Of a DNA stretch of 64,000 nucleotides, positions 9,583 to 21,699 are shown in pieces. A program made the translations under genes and the position numbers. Position 1 is the first letter of the stretch. Every line of letters starts with the position of its first letter. Source of the DNA: Homalodisca vitripennis (taxonomy: Eukaryota > Arthropoda > Insecta > Hemiptera > Cicadellidae); NCBI RefSeq assembly GCF_021130785.1, contig NW_025778884.1, forward strand, positions 119,393 through 183,392, in the 5' to 3' direction. The notes under the pieces were generated by a model, which was not told the DNA's origin, did not search any database, and was given only the letters and a program-made list of their open reading frames with translations.

Positions 9583-12415
9583 CTATTTATGTAAGTTCTT
9601 AAAACACTCTTTACAGAGAAATGGTTTTGCAGGACATTTTTCACAAAATGTAGTAATCTTCTTGAGATTCTTGGTTGCTTTTCGGTCTCCAGTTCGTGAA
9701 GCTCTGGCATAACAAACTTTGCAGTTTTTCCGGGCTCTCCTCTTGTTCTTCCCCTCGCCTACAAATATTGCCGTTTCGGATAAGTGGTGATGTCCAACTT
9801 GTTTGACTAGCTCGAGTTGTCCATTTTGCAACCCTAGAAGTGCATACACAATTTTCTCCCTTAAGGTCATAATGGAGTAGAGATGTTTGTTTTTACTTTG
9901 AGAGTTGACCCCCGCAGCATCCTTGTAGGCGAGCCAGGCATTGACGACCGCTATACCCAGCAGGAACTCTTCTGCGACTTTATGATACCATCGCATAGAT
10001 TTTCTGATGGCTGTGCTATACGATGACATCTGGTCAGAAACATCAATTCCCATCTTCGCCTTGTTGTATTCGACGACCACAAGAGGTTTGAGACTGGGTT
10101 CGCCCTGTCTGGTTTTTTTCCCAGTGTCAACATAATCAGCAGGATGTTTGGTCTACATCATTTTCACTTCTCTCTTATCAAACCATTTGGTGTAAACAAT
10201 ACCACTTGGGTGTTCAAGACAGCTCATTTGACCCTTCTTCAGATTCAACTGGTCATCGGAATTACCAGGAATGGTTTTTTTTGTGAAGGAACCAGGACCT
10301 GTTGCTGATTACACTTCCGACGAGGTGAGTGTTCCTTGCTAAAAGCATGTGGGCAAGATCGACAGAGGTGTAAAAATTATCGACATACAGGGTATGCCCT
10401 TTATCTGGATAATCTCTCATGAGATCCATGACCACTGATGCCGCTAATGTCAGGTTATCTTCAGTTTCTGTCCCGGCGCCCATGTAAACTTTCATCTTGT
10501 ATGTGTAGCCAGTAGTGTCACATATTTTGAATACCTTAATCCCGTACTTGTGGGTTAATTTATTGGGTAGGTACTGGCGAAAAAGAAGTCTTCCTCTGAA
10601 CGGGATCATGCTTTTGTCAATCACTACATCTTCACCGGGAGTTTTCCTTCATCTTAAAAGAGTCGTTTAGACGATCGATAAGTGGAGATATTTTACCTAG
10701 ATGGTCATCTTGTCTTATGTTCAAGTTATCATTAAAATGCCAGAATCTTAAAAGCAATTGAAAGCGGTTTCTGCTTATTACTTTACCAGCAACAGAATTA
10801 TTATACAGCAAGTTTTTCGACCAGTAGTCAGTCAGCCGTGGCATTGGCACTAGCCCCATCCATAATAAAAGGCCGAGAAATTTTTTCATTTCATTTGGAT
10901 TAGTTGGCCACCACTTGCGGAGTCTGCTACTACGATTCAATCTCAGTGTACTTAACACCTGAGCAGCATTCCGATTAGTTTCGTCTACCATCATTTGTAT
11001 TAGATCATCAGATAAGTATTCATAAAAATATTCTTCTGGTTTCGCATTTTGGGGCAGGCCAAAAGCAAAGTTTGATATTTCGTCAAAAACAATGTGTTTC
11101 TGTTTACCGATATGTCGGACGTCTGTTTTTTTTATCGTTACTGGCTTCTGTTATGTTCAAATGCCAAAATATTCGGTATTTTGGTTGTTTAGGAGCAAAG
11201 GATAATGAAAGAAGCCATTTTAAGAACTTCGGATTTCTATTTTCGTCGTCTTTGACTAGAATTGGCGAACTACCTAGACAGCTGTCAAAACCAGTTGATC
11301 GGGTTATGTTACTGAAATCTTCGTTCATTGTTGTTGTTTACAATGTTATCGAAAGTTTTTTGAAGTGTTACTTTTGTTGATCAAGGATAAAATGAGTAAA
11401 AGAGTTACATCTAACTCTCCTGTGAGTGATGGAACAATAATTAAGTGCAAGACGAACTGAGTGACGATTTCCTTCAGAATTTGTTAGATTCAGATGCCGA
11501 GAACGAATCTGATATTATTGTTAGGGCTATTGTGATGTGGATGACACTGATGACGATCCTGACTGTATCTTACCATCAGATAATGAGGAGTTATTAGATA
11601 GTGAGGGGGATGTGGCACAGATAAGTTTACCTTCAATTTCCACTGGTAGGCCTAGAGGAGGCCTACCAGTTTTGGGAAAATCCTCATAATGCAGCTATGT
11701 TTCAAGGTAGCACCTTCAAATTTGGTATATGTTCTAAGCAATTGCTCTAGTTTATAATGATATCATGCTCATAATTTTAGTATAATTTTAAAAATAAATT
11801 ATCAGATGCCAAACACAATTTTTATTTTTTTTTTATTTACATCATTTTTAAAATTAAATAATGTGTTTGTTTCAAATTAAAATGTCTTTTTATTATTTAA
11901 TAAACAGCATTTAAATACGAGTAAATAAAATAAAAATTCATGCAAATCTAATGAAAAATAAAAAAGATATAGCATTTTTTGTAAATGAAAGCACAACAGC
12001 GATTTTCCTCCTTGGCAATTTTGACTGGTACAGTAAAAAAATGGCCGGCAGTAAAAGGGTTAACAGTGAAATCTTGTCTATCTATACCTTCAATATTTAC
12101 AACTTCTCTTTCGACATTTTCAATATTTACATTTTCACTTTCACTCGATACAATCACATCTTCAATAACAGAATCAATCATTTCATCCGAACAATCCATA
12201 CTCTCTATAATACCAACTTCATTGTCATCGGATTCACTGCCTGGCACTGAGTCATCACTATGGAGGAAGTCGGGGTCTTCGTCCGTATCGTCCATCTCAC
12301 TATTTACATTACTGCCCCAACCATCATCACTTACACCATCCATATTTGGGTCAAATTCACTAGAAGGGGCTTCGATTGCTCTTAATATGTCATCACTGTC
12401 TAGATTGTCACTCAT
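9583..12415 (-). pseudogene. piggyBac transposase, broken
   Basis: From the 5' end there is an acidic N-terminus (12415-11948, rich in Asp/Glu/Ser). The first body segment (11328-11104) includes a WLLSLSF stretch. The next (10994-10632) has FLGLLLWMGLVPMPRLTDYWS. The next (10624-10262) has MIDKSMIPFRGR with the first catalytic Asp and LYVDNFYTS with the second. The last (10080-9583) has MGIDVSDQMSSY with the third and ends in a CxxC/CxxC zinc-binding tail. The transposase excises and inserts DNA at TTAA. At least three frame breaks separate these pieces, so the copy is dead, although the three Asp positions are still readable. Confidence 0.85.
11392..11690 (+). pseudogene. second piggyBac-like acidic N-terminus on the opposite strand
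   Basis: From ATG 11392 there is a basic start, then, after a frameshift, DELSDDFLQNLLDSD and DDTDDDPDCILPSDNEE. This is the acidic profile expected at a piggyBac transposase N-terminus, but on the plus strand, head-to-head with A1's own transposase. It is probably a fragment of another copy inserted or inverted there. A 12-bp inverted repeat (11642-11653 / 11659-11670) follows it. Confidence 0.5.
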
Positions 12416-12852
12416 GATTAACTAATCAAACTTCAGCAGAAAGAACAACAGCTCGAAGTAGACTGCGAAAAAGCGCCAAACTGACAATAGAAATAAGAAA
12501 ACAAACTCAAGTTTGGCTAAAAGGCGCGAAACAGCTGGCGGGATACTCGAGAGTCGTTGCGTAAGAACAGCTGACGTGCTACCAACCTCTCAAACGAAAT
12601 ATATGCCAGTATACACGGGCGACCAATCGGGTCGGCAAGTTTGTTTTTCAATCAATATTTGTTAAAAAATATTGATGCCAACCCAATCGGTCCAGAATTT
12701 TAAACGATTTATTTTAAAAGTTTTAAAGTATATCTTATTGTCATAGTGTATAATAAACACAACTAAAGTAAAAATATCTAAAAATAACTAACGGTTAAAT
12801 TTGGCATTACGCCAAAAATTTGAAAATATGCCGCCGGCAGCTAACGTTTTAA

Positions 12853-13619
12853 TAAAGCATACAATGATAATGAAATTTATATCGTTTTGGAAAAGTTAAA
12901 ATGCGAGGATATTTGGTCAGGAAAAACTGAAGAGTTTCTTCTATAAGTGTTTTCCATTTATTCTAAATCCTCAAATGTACAACTAGAAATAAAGTTAAAT
13001 ATTTCTTTTAATAACATGTGAATATTAATAAAACTAGTATTAAAATATGTATACAATTTTCTTGTTAAGTGTATTGATGTTTTACAATCTTCAAGAATAG
13101 AGTCAGCTCGTGGATTAGAGAAGTGCAACTCCATAAATTAAAAAGTCTTTGGTCAGGTGTTTTATAAAAAGCAATAACACCAAATTAATAATTGAAGGTT
13201 TGTTATTACCCTATCATGCTAGCCATGATATAGATTCCCAACTTCAGGACTACCATGAGCATTTTCAAAACGGATTATTCTCAAATGTTAGAAACTTCAG
13301 ATTAAGGAGTAGGCATATTTCTGGTCCCCTACATCCTGGAGATGACAAATCACCTGAGATGATCATCGACCTTGTACAGGAGTAGAAAACTAATAAAATG
13401 CACTATAACCAGAAATCAGAAACTATTTATTACAATATCTTTAAGAAAATTATAGTGTCAATTTACAATAATTTCATCTGTAATATTTACAAAAATAATG
13501 TTTGCACAAGAGCACATATAGTTGTTTATAAAGTTAAAATGCTAAGTTCTTTTTTTTAATCTTCCCAGTGCAGGTATCATTCAAATGTATAGAAATGTGT
13601 TGAAGTCAGCCATTCATTC
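12853..13619. other. intron with an unassigned open frame (13149-13385, +)
   Basis: The only coding-like stretch is 13149-13385 on the plus strand (78 codons, containing DIDSQLQDYHEHFQNG and RSRHISGPLHPGDDKS). It has balanced composition, unlike shadow frames, but I do not recognise a family and see no element ends around it. It may be a fragment of an old transposon or gene. Confidence 0.35.
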
Positions 13620-14215
13620 AGCTATTTCTTTAGTTTCTTTCCTTTGAGAATTTTCATTTCTGCTGGTAGTAGGTTGAACAGCTTCTGGCCTGCATATGAC
13701 AGTTTCTTTTGGTACAGCGTGAGATGGTGTGCCGGTAGATGGTAGTCTGCAGCATGTTTGGTGGGGTAGTCATGGAGGTCGGTTGCTCGAGGTAAGTTTC
13801 TCCCATCAACATGTAATATAACTTCCTGGATATAGAGGGATATCACAATCATAATTCTGGGGTCTGTAAAGATCCTCTGCAGATGTCCCTTGGTTCCAGG
13901 CAATTTAGGATCCTCACTGCTTGCTTCTGAAGATGCAAAATTCTTTGTAAGTTCCCTTGAAATGTTCCTCCCCAGATAGCTATGCCATATTGTATGTGTG
14001 TTTCAATTACGGCAAAGTATGTTGATTTTGTTGTTGCAGTGTTGCTGATGGCTTTTATTCGTTTTAAGATGTAAAGGCTTGTTTTCAATTTCTTACACAG
14101 GACGTCAACATGATATGTCCATGACATATTTTTGTCAATAGTCATTCCTAGAAATTTGGCCTGTGGTTTCACTTCAACTTCTGGAAGAGTTGGAACTTGG
14201 TATATATTAGCTTAC
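13620..14215 (-). pseudogene. LINE (CR1/L2-like) reverse-transcriptase C-terminal fragment
   Basis: Minus-strand frames at 14172-13849 and 13903-13622 give KFLGMTIDKNMSWTYHV, then IETHIQYGIAIWGGT, then LQKQAVRILN and QKLFNLLPAEMK. These are the standard blocks downstream of the LINE reverse-transcriptase active site. The copy is 5'-truncated near 14215 and has one frameshift. It resembles the matching region of the LINE at 45450-46070. Confidence 0.8.
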
Positions 14216-14516
14216 TGCCAGTTGATCAGCAGAATTCCCTTAAGACAGAAGGGTGGTTTCGTCTTCATACATAAGTATATAACAGAGTCCGTTCAGGAAC
14301 TCTATCTTGTATTATTTATATCTTAGTTGCTATCATCCCAACTAAATAGTTATAAGAGTTCATAATATAATACAGTATATTATTGTTGTTGTAATCATAT
14401 TTCCTAATTCTAATTATGACTTTTACTTTTCCAATTAAATACAAACAGGAACAGACAAGTTGAAAACAAAGAGTGCTAGGTACAATAAACAAATAATTAA
14501 AAATGTCTTTTGCTAG
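14216..14516. other. intron tail
   Basis: AT-rich sequence leading to the TTTTGCTAG acceptor of the next exon. Nothing else is seen. Confidence 0.6.
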
Positions 14517-14624
14517 GATGAAAATTTGAGTAAGGCAGATGAAGAAGCTAAGAAGATTGGATTTGATGGAGAGGGCATGCAGAAAATACCCTCAACTTCA
14601 GAAGTTGGGCACTTGAGTTACATG
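14517..14624 (+). CDS. Odf2: ODF2/cenexin-like gene, exon c (36 codons)
   Basis: A phase-0 exon between TTTTGCTAG and GTAGGT. It encodes an acidic helix (DENLSKADEEAKKIGF) and ends GHLSYM. The frame is open and continuous with exons b and d. It follows a 12.3-kb transposon-filled intron. Confidence 0.7.
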
Positions 14625-16845
14625 GTAGGTAAATAGAGAGGGTTATTCAATAAGAGTGGTGCACAAATAAATAAGTTTATTATTTTTGCAAACAGAGTTA
14701 CAAAATCATTAAAACTGCATAACACAATTTCTTATGCAATATATAAAGCAATATTAATATGTTTCGAGTGTATGAGCTGTGCAATTCAAATGAGCAGGAT
14801 TCTATTACATTATTAAATGAGAGAATTAGCATTAGTCAGCTGATTAATTAAGACAAAATACAACCTTACCAAAATAAACATATATGACCTTATCAAAATA
14901 AACTTATAAACATGCCCTTTCCATTTGATTTAAAATAATCATATAACTAGAAGTACCAACTGTTTGGTTTTGTACCATTCATCATAGCCATGTGCAGGGT
15001 TCATGATTTGGTGCCTGATATATGGGGGGGGGGGGGGAAGAAGTGTTCTTCCAACAGAAAGAGGGATTCTGGCCCACCCCTGGAAAATGTATGAACATTT
15101 TACTCAAAATTATGAATTTTTAAGCTTTTTGACAATTGTTAAAAAAATAAAACTCTTAAAAACCACAGCACTATTTTGCAGTGGGCTATACACCATTCAA
15201 GTGGTAGTGAGGAGATTGAGTAGGATATGACAGAGGGAAACAACGCATTAAAAACATAACAATATAAATAATACGTAAAACCCGGCACTGGCGAGCCAAA
15301 TAACATAATTCTTGTACTTCAGTAGTAGTAAATTTTTGCACTAAAGTTATATACCAAAAATTAACTTATTAGCAGGTGTCTGTGCACCTGTGGCACCTCC
15401 TGTGCACACACCAGTGCAATTCATCACTAGCACCTGAGGGCATTTACAGAGTAACTAATGACACTCATTTGAACATTTTGTAGTGATCAATAAAATTGTT
15501 TTTTTGTACATTAAAACTCTTAGTGACAAATTGTTTTATACACTTTTTGTCATTGTCTTTGCCTACAAAAATATATTAACCGTATTTTTACAACATTTTT
15601 CTGAATAACCTTGTATATAGTGACAAAATACAGTGAGAGATCTGTTGACAATTCAGAAAAACGAGTGCAAGGAATTGTTTCAGGAAGTGGAAGGGCATTG
15701 GTCAATTTTAGTAGCCTTTGGAGGGGAGTACTTTGCATGAAACCAGGTCGTGGTTGTCACTCATGTTCTATCCAAAGACAAAGTCAGTTAATTTTCTTAA
15801 ACATTTTGTACTATTTGTAAGCTAAACTGCTGTACTAGACTGAAAATATACTAAAATAAACAGAAGCTGTGGATTCAAACTGAAACAAATAATTTGAGTA
15901 TAATGTACTACTACGAGAGAAGTAGTGGCCCAGGTCAGTTTATAGGCAGATTCTTTTGATCTTAGACAGTGTCCATCTGTCACTGCTTCAATTGTATAAT
16001 CAAGGCTGCATTTAAATTCAAGGAGAAAATTCAGGAATATATACTAACTAGAAAACAAAATTTTAAAAAAGTGAAACAAACATCACATTGAACATTTTAT
16101 TTCATAGTGGTAAAAAATCCCAAAGCCAAAAAAGCAGGCTTCCCAACAAAAATAAACATGGCAAAAAAAAACTACTTTGAATATCCAGTCCTGAAGGTTG
16201 CCACGTTAAGAGCTTGCTGTCCGTGCGATACAGAGTTACCACCGAACACATTGTGGTCATATCAAACATTATGGTATAAGCAAAATGGATCTTTAGCTTT
16301 ATCTGATGTTTGTTTGGCATTAGTACAGGTGCAGTTCTGGAATAGATACTGTTGAAGGATTCCATACAATAAAATATCGAAGACTTGTGTGTCATGTATA
16401 TTCAAAGTACTTGTAGATCTTCTGTGTAGAGTGGTTTGCATGCTGCAAAAGTGTCTTAAGTAGTAGAGATAACCAGTCATTGAGATTGCTTCTGTCATAG
16501 AAGTACAATGTCGGAGCCATTAACATTGTGAATGAGTGAATGATCACGGATATTTGTGGTTGTATGAAATTTTGTAACAGAGCTGTGGGAGTTTTGTGGG
16601 ATCTGTCCTCACATCCCAAGTATCATTGTTGCGTAAATTAAAAGAAACTTAATGTCGTGGATAACAGTGTGCTTGTATCAATCCTTTCCTCACTTTTTAT
16701 GATCTCTTTTCCTCTTTCTTCTTGTTTTTGGCAATGTAAAAAGTTGTTTTATTATATAACAAAAAAAGATTCCAGTATTGAGGGCTATTTTCAAAAGAAC
16801 TTTGGAATATTGTGATTTGAAATGTACCTGCTCTTATTTTTTTAG
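14625..16845. other. intron, two unrecognised coding-like patches
   Basis: A run of about 13 G lies near 15024-15037. The sequence at about 16107-16640 has moderately long frames on both strands, but none resembles a family I know. Short GGTTATTCA words near 14641 and (inverted) 15599 hint at mariner-type ends without further support. Confidence 0.45.
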
Positions 16846-16968
16846 GAGGAAAAAATTAACGCATGTTGTGGTGACACAAATAACATGTACCCTGAAGGAG
16901 TATGTATGATGGAGAGGTTCAACTTTGGAGGTTCAGGTTCCCCTAGGAAGCCAGTCTGTAAGCGTATG
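16846..16968 (+). CDS. Odf2: ODF2/cenexin-like gene, exon d (41 codons)
   Basis: A phase-0 exon between TTTTTTTAG and GTGAGT. It is cysteine-rich (ACCGDTNNMYPEGVCMMERF) with a Gly/Ser/Pro linker, and ends VCKRM. It is not predicted to be coiled coil, unlike the following exons. The Cys/Met pattern echoes the tail of exon a. Confidence 0.7.
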
Positions 16969-17697
16969 GTGAGTAATTTGTAGTATTTTGATTTGTTATT
17001 TTGTTACTGTATCTGTGTAATGTCTTTCAAAATTATGGGTATCTGATACCACAATGAACATTTAAAATTATCTTTTTGTTTGGAGAATATTACAAACTTT
17101 ATTTTTAAATTGCCAAAAATATAAATTATCCTAATTTATTATTATTATTGTTATTATACTCCTGTAAGCATTTTGTATTCAGGGTTTAAGAAAAGTATAT
17201 ATGTTATAGTAGTCATGTGGGGAATGGTAAATGATTACTGAAGGAAAATGTTTTAAACCTTGGTGTCCCTAGAACCAAATACATATTCAGTGCAAAATAT
17301 TTACAGGCTAATTAGATCAGCTTTAGTATTTGGTGATAAAGCTGTGGGCCAATCTAATTGCTCTTTACAAATGAATAATTAATAACAGTTAATAAAAGAG
17401 AGCCACCAGTGGTGTCCTCATAGTGCATTAAGATCTTTCGATTTACATCTTTTCTGTGACACAAGACGCATACTGACTTGTGGACAGCAGAGGTTAGCTG
17501 TGTTAAGCATGTGTGTAGTTCTATGTGTTAATGAAATAGGTACTGGTAATCTATTTTGTGGGCGCATAAAATGTAATTAGCGGGTATATACAGTGTAAAC
17601 GTGACGTATCCTATATAATCAAACACCTCTATTTACAATTTTGTAAATTTTTTAGATTTCTTGTCTTTAGTCAAGGGATTTAGATTAAATGTATTAC
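16969..17697. other. intron, no gene
   Basis: AT-rich intronic sequence up to the TTAA at 17698-17701, where piggyBac A begins. Confidence 0.6.
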
Positions 17698-18189
17698 TTA
17701 ACCCTTAAAGTGCCGTAAGCGCATATGCGCGCGAGGATCGACTTTGCTCTAAACGCCGTAAGCGTGTAGACGCGCAATATACTTGTTTTTACTATTTTGC
17801 ACTGTTAGTTCAGAGTCCGCTAGACTGTGCGGGGTGTATGTTACAGTAGTGTAGCGGGGCTGTGCCACATCACGTGACAACCTTTGTGTTAATCGATTGA
17901 TACTGGATCGGTATTTGTTGAACAGCTGGCAGTTTGGTAGTACTGCTCAACGCCGCAAGCGCATTTATGCGTACGTCACTGCCTCGCCGGGCAGCTCTTG
18001 TGTTCTTCTTCATATCCTGTTGAAGCAGTGCGAATAGTTGATCGGTAAACTACTGTGTAGTTTTATGTGTTATATGAACATCTTTTTATGAAAGTTATAT
18101 ATTTATAAACTTTTGAAATAAACAGTTTCTTGAATGGCAAATCCAGTTGGCCAGTATTATGGCCAGTATTACCACAAATTTTTGATGAA

Positions 18190-19539
18190 GAAAATACCTA
18201 TAGAATATTTCAACTTATTTTTTAATGAAAATATAATGGAAACCATTTGTTTTGAAACTAACTAGTACGCCAACCGGCGCAAGTCTCATGTAAACTCCCC
18301 ACATGCTAGAATAAACAAGTGGATAGACATTTCATTACCTGATTTGAGGGCTTTTCTGGGAACAGTAATCAATATGGGAACAATGCCCTTACCAAATATT
18401 GAAGACTATTTTTCGAAAAATTGGGCAGATCGTATCCCTTTTTATTTTGATATATTTTCAAAAAATGAATTTCTGAACATTTTTTGGAATATACATTTTT
18501 GCAACGACACTGACCCTAGACCTAAACCAAAGGGGTACAAAATAGAACCAATTGTTAGTCATATGAAAAAAATGTGTAAACTATTTTATACAACCTCCAG
18601 TGATGTAGCTATTGATGAAAGCACAATTTGTTTTAAAGGGAAAGTTAGTTTTAGGTGTTATAACCCAATGAAACCCACTAAATTTGGCTTGAAAGTATTT
18701 GTGTTGTCAGACTGTGAAAATGGCTACCTATATATATAATTTTATTCCATACTACGGTAAAGGGCATATAATACCGAATTCCACCTTGCTAAAAACAATC
18801 CAAATTGTCAAAACTTTAGCTGAATCAGTAGTTTATAAGAATCCAGAAAGCTCCCCCTAATACTGTTTTACATATTTTTACTGACCGGTACTATACTGGT
18901 CCGGAGATAGCCCAAGAACTATTATCCATAAATACATACATAACTGGTACTGTCATGCCAACTAGAACAGGCATGCCAGCAAACCTAAAATCTGGTACTA
19001 AAACTTTGAAAAAAGGTCAGATTATGTCCAAAAGAAAACATAACATGCTAGTGGTCAGCTGGAAGGACAAAAGAGTAGTCACTCTTCTCAGTACTTTCAG
19101 CAAAGGAAGTAAGACGTTTATGACCGAGGTTCCTAGTAAATGGCCGAATAAACCACCAACTCTAAAACCAGATGTGGTTATAAAGTACACCAAACACATG
19201 GGGGCAGTAGACAGAAGTGACCATTTTATCTCAAGTTATCAATTTATGCGAAGAACACGTAAATTGTATAGAAAAATGTTCTTCTGGCTTCTAGAGGTCG
19301 GCATAATAAACTGTTACATTTTGTATAAAACCGTCCAACTTCAACATCAAAAAAAGCCAATGAGCCATATGAAGTTTTGCAAAAGTTTAGTAGTTGCACT
19401 GGTTGCTGAAAAAGTTTCAACGCGACCTATACCAAGCAAGAGGGGACAACCCGCGCAAGGGCCACCTGAACAAAGACTTCATGGAAAACATTTCATGGCA
19501 AGGAAACCTAATGGTGGAAGATCCAGATGTGTTGTGTGT
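18190..19539 (+). pseudogene. piggyBac A (PGBD4-like) transposase, body
   Basis: The frame is recognisable from about 18190. Frames 18344-18739 and 18955-19539 give MRAFLGTVINMGTMPLPNIE, then VAIDESTICFKGK (first Asp), TDRYYTG near 18885 (second Asp) and MGAVDRSDHFISSYQ (third Asp). Next comes RKMFFWLLEVGIIN, and finally RCVVC, the start of the cysteine-rich domain. There are stops or frameshifts near 18270, 18737 and 18857. The N-terminus is shorter than usual. The frame is cut at TTAA 19540 by the next element and resumes at 27223. Confidence 0.85.
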
Positions 19540-20225
19540 TTAACCCTAGAACTGGCAATGGTGTCACTCTGTACTGGCGGCTCTATTTTAACAGCCTCGC
19601 AGACGTTTCTTATAATGTATCACATTTCATAACTGTTAGTCCAAATATAAACTATTATTATGTCAACGTATTCACAACTATATGGAGAGCCTTATAATAA
19701 CAATATCTTATTGTTTCCATGGAAACATATTTTTATTTTTTTACAAAATGTAAGAAAAATGTTTTTTGGAAATTTTTTTTGTAAATATTCCGTTGTGTAA
19801 CTTCTTTTTATTTTATTTTTATTTTTTTATTTAATATCTTTATTTATATTTTGCACATGAGTACAATAAATAGCGTCACTAAAAATAAGTTACTATAATA
19901 GTTATGAGTAAAATTCATAATATTGTATAAAATTCTTCAAATGAATAAAATGCCTTTTGAATTAAATACTTTTTTAACATTGATTTGAACTTCTTTATGT
20001 CTCGAACACTTGATATTATTTTTGGAATTGATTTTAAAAATTTTATTCCAGCATAAGAAGTTTTTTTTTTTTATAATACTCCAAATTATGCTTAGGTAAT
20101 ACTAATTCCTTCTTATTTCTAGTGTTATATGTATGATTTTCACAGTGACTCTTGAAAACTGGACTGATGAGTCTTAACATACATCACACATTCTAAAATG
20201 TAAAGGCTATGCACTGTTAAAATAT

Positions 20226-21485
20226 TTAGTTCAGATGAAATGATTTTTTAACTGATTCTTCTTTATCAATTTTTAACATTATTCGCAGCGCTTTTTTTTG
20301 CAAGATAAGAATTTTATTAAAATTTTGATTTGTGGTTCCTCCATACACACCTATTCCATATGCAATATGGGATTGAATGTGGGCATGAAAGACCATCTTT
20401 AAAGCTGATAAGCTGCATAAGTAAGACAGTCTTTTAATAGCATATATTCCAGAATTGATACGATTTATCACCTGTTCAATATGCAAATCCCAGCTAAGGT
20501 TGTTGTCTATGATTAGTCCTAGAAATTTTGTATTGCGAACTTGACCCAAACAGGAATCATTTAATAAGATATTGGGACTTGAGTGTTTTCTACTTTGTTT
20601 GGTACTGAAAGAAATAAAGTTAGTTTTCTCCGTATTTAGAACTAATTTGTTGTCAATGAAAAATGTTTGTAATTTTGAAAGTTCCAAATACACAGTTATT
20701 TCTAATTCAGCTTTCTGTTTTGGCAGAAATGATTAAGTTTGAGTCATCTGCAACATAAACAGAGCTGGGTTTTTGTTATTTTCAAGAATACTAAGGCACT
20801 TTGGCATTTCCCTTATATAACAAATAAATAATAAAGGACCCCAAAATAGATCCTTGAGGTACTCCATTTCTTACTATTTGGATGTTAGATTGAAATTTTT
20901 GTAATTTGTTATTTTCTATGTGAGATATCTCAACATACTGTTTTCTATTGGAAAGATATGTTTCAAACCATCTTAGATGGATGTTATTGATTCCTAAATT
21001 TTTCAATTTTTCGAGTAAAATGTCATGAGATATGCTATCAAAAGCTTTTGACAGATCCATGAATATTCCTGTTACATTTTCGTTTTTTTGTCAACTGATT
21101 CTATTATAGATTCAGTGAACTCTACCAATGCTGTTATAGTAGATTTATTTTTTCGAAATCCATGTTGTGCCTTGTCATAAAGATCATTTACCTCTAGATG
21201 TTTGACTAACCTATGATACATGGTTCTTTCAAAAATTTTTGAGATTGATGGTAAAATTGAAATTGGACGATAATTTTGAATATCTGTTGCTGAGCCTTTT
21301 TTGAAGACTGGGATAACCTTTGAAACTTTTAATTTGTCAGGAAATATGCCTGTAATGAGAGAAGAATTTATTAAATGCAATAATGGTTTACTTAAGGAAT
21401 GTTTGACAAATTTTATCAATTTCACTGGAACTCCATCATATCCACTAGACGATTTATTTTTGAGAGAGTCAAAAATTTGTATCAA
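20226..21485 (-). pseudogene. LINE reverse transcriptase
   Basis: The frames 21485-21072, 21060-20791 and 20693-20226 carry KSSSGYDGVP, NYRPISILPSISKIFE, QHGFRKNKST, FMDLSKAFDSISHD and NGVPQGSILG. A VADD active site at about 20735 and the C-terminal FLGLIIDNNLSWD and SHIAYGIGVYGG follow. There are two frameshifts, near 21066 and 20740. It is a CR1-like clade by overall block pattern. Confidence 0.85.
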
Positions 21486-21699
21486 TTCTGTTTCAGGTCA
21501 AGGGCGGGCATTGAAATTTTAATTAAAGTGTTACCAGGTTTGTGATTGTCACATTTGTCATATTTTGGCTGTACTGAAGATAGATCCTTTAACAGTGCAT
21601 CTGTCACATTTATAAAATAATCATTAAAGGAGATTGCAATAAGAGATGGATCACTAATAGACGATTCTTTAGTTTTTTAGTACAAGATTGCCTTCACAT

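Larger units (their letters stand above)
9182..12848 (-). mobile_element. piggyBac element A1, 3.7 kb, TTAA duplication
   Basis: TTAA at 9178-9181 and 12849-12852 flanks 13-bp terminal repeats (CACGTTAGCTGCC at the left, AACGTTAGCTGCC reverse-complemented at the right). The palindrome CCGACCCGATTGGGTCGG lies at 9198-9215. Related motifs lie at 9393-9412, 12621-12636 and 12677-12693. The transposase is on the minus strand and inactivated. A plus-strand fragment at 11392-11690 lies between its N-terminal pieces. Confidence 0.85.

Noticed and set aside
14641..15610. GGTTATTCA near 14641 and its inverse near 15600 as ends of a mariner-type MITE
   Set aside because: Only nine bases match, there is no TA duplication and there is no coding remnant between them.
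16107..16640. Overlapping open frames on both strands as a possible gene
   Set aside because: No recognisable motif, no splice-compatible continuation and different frames on both strands; probably a shadow or an old repeat.
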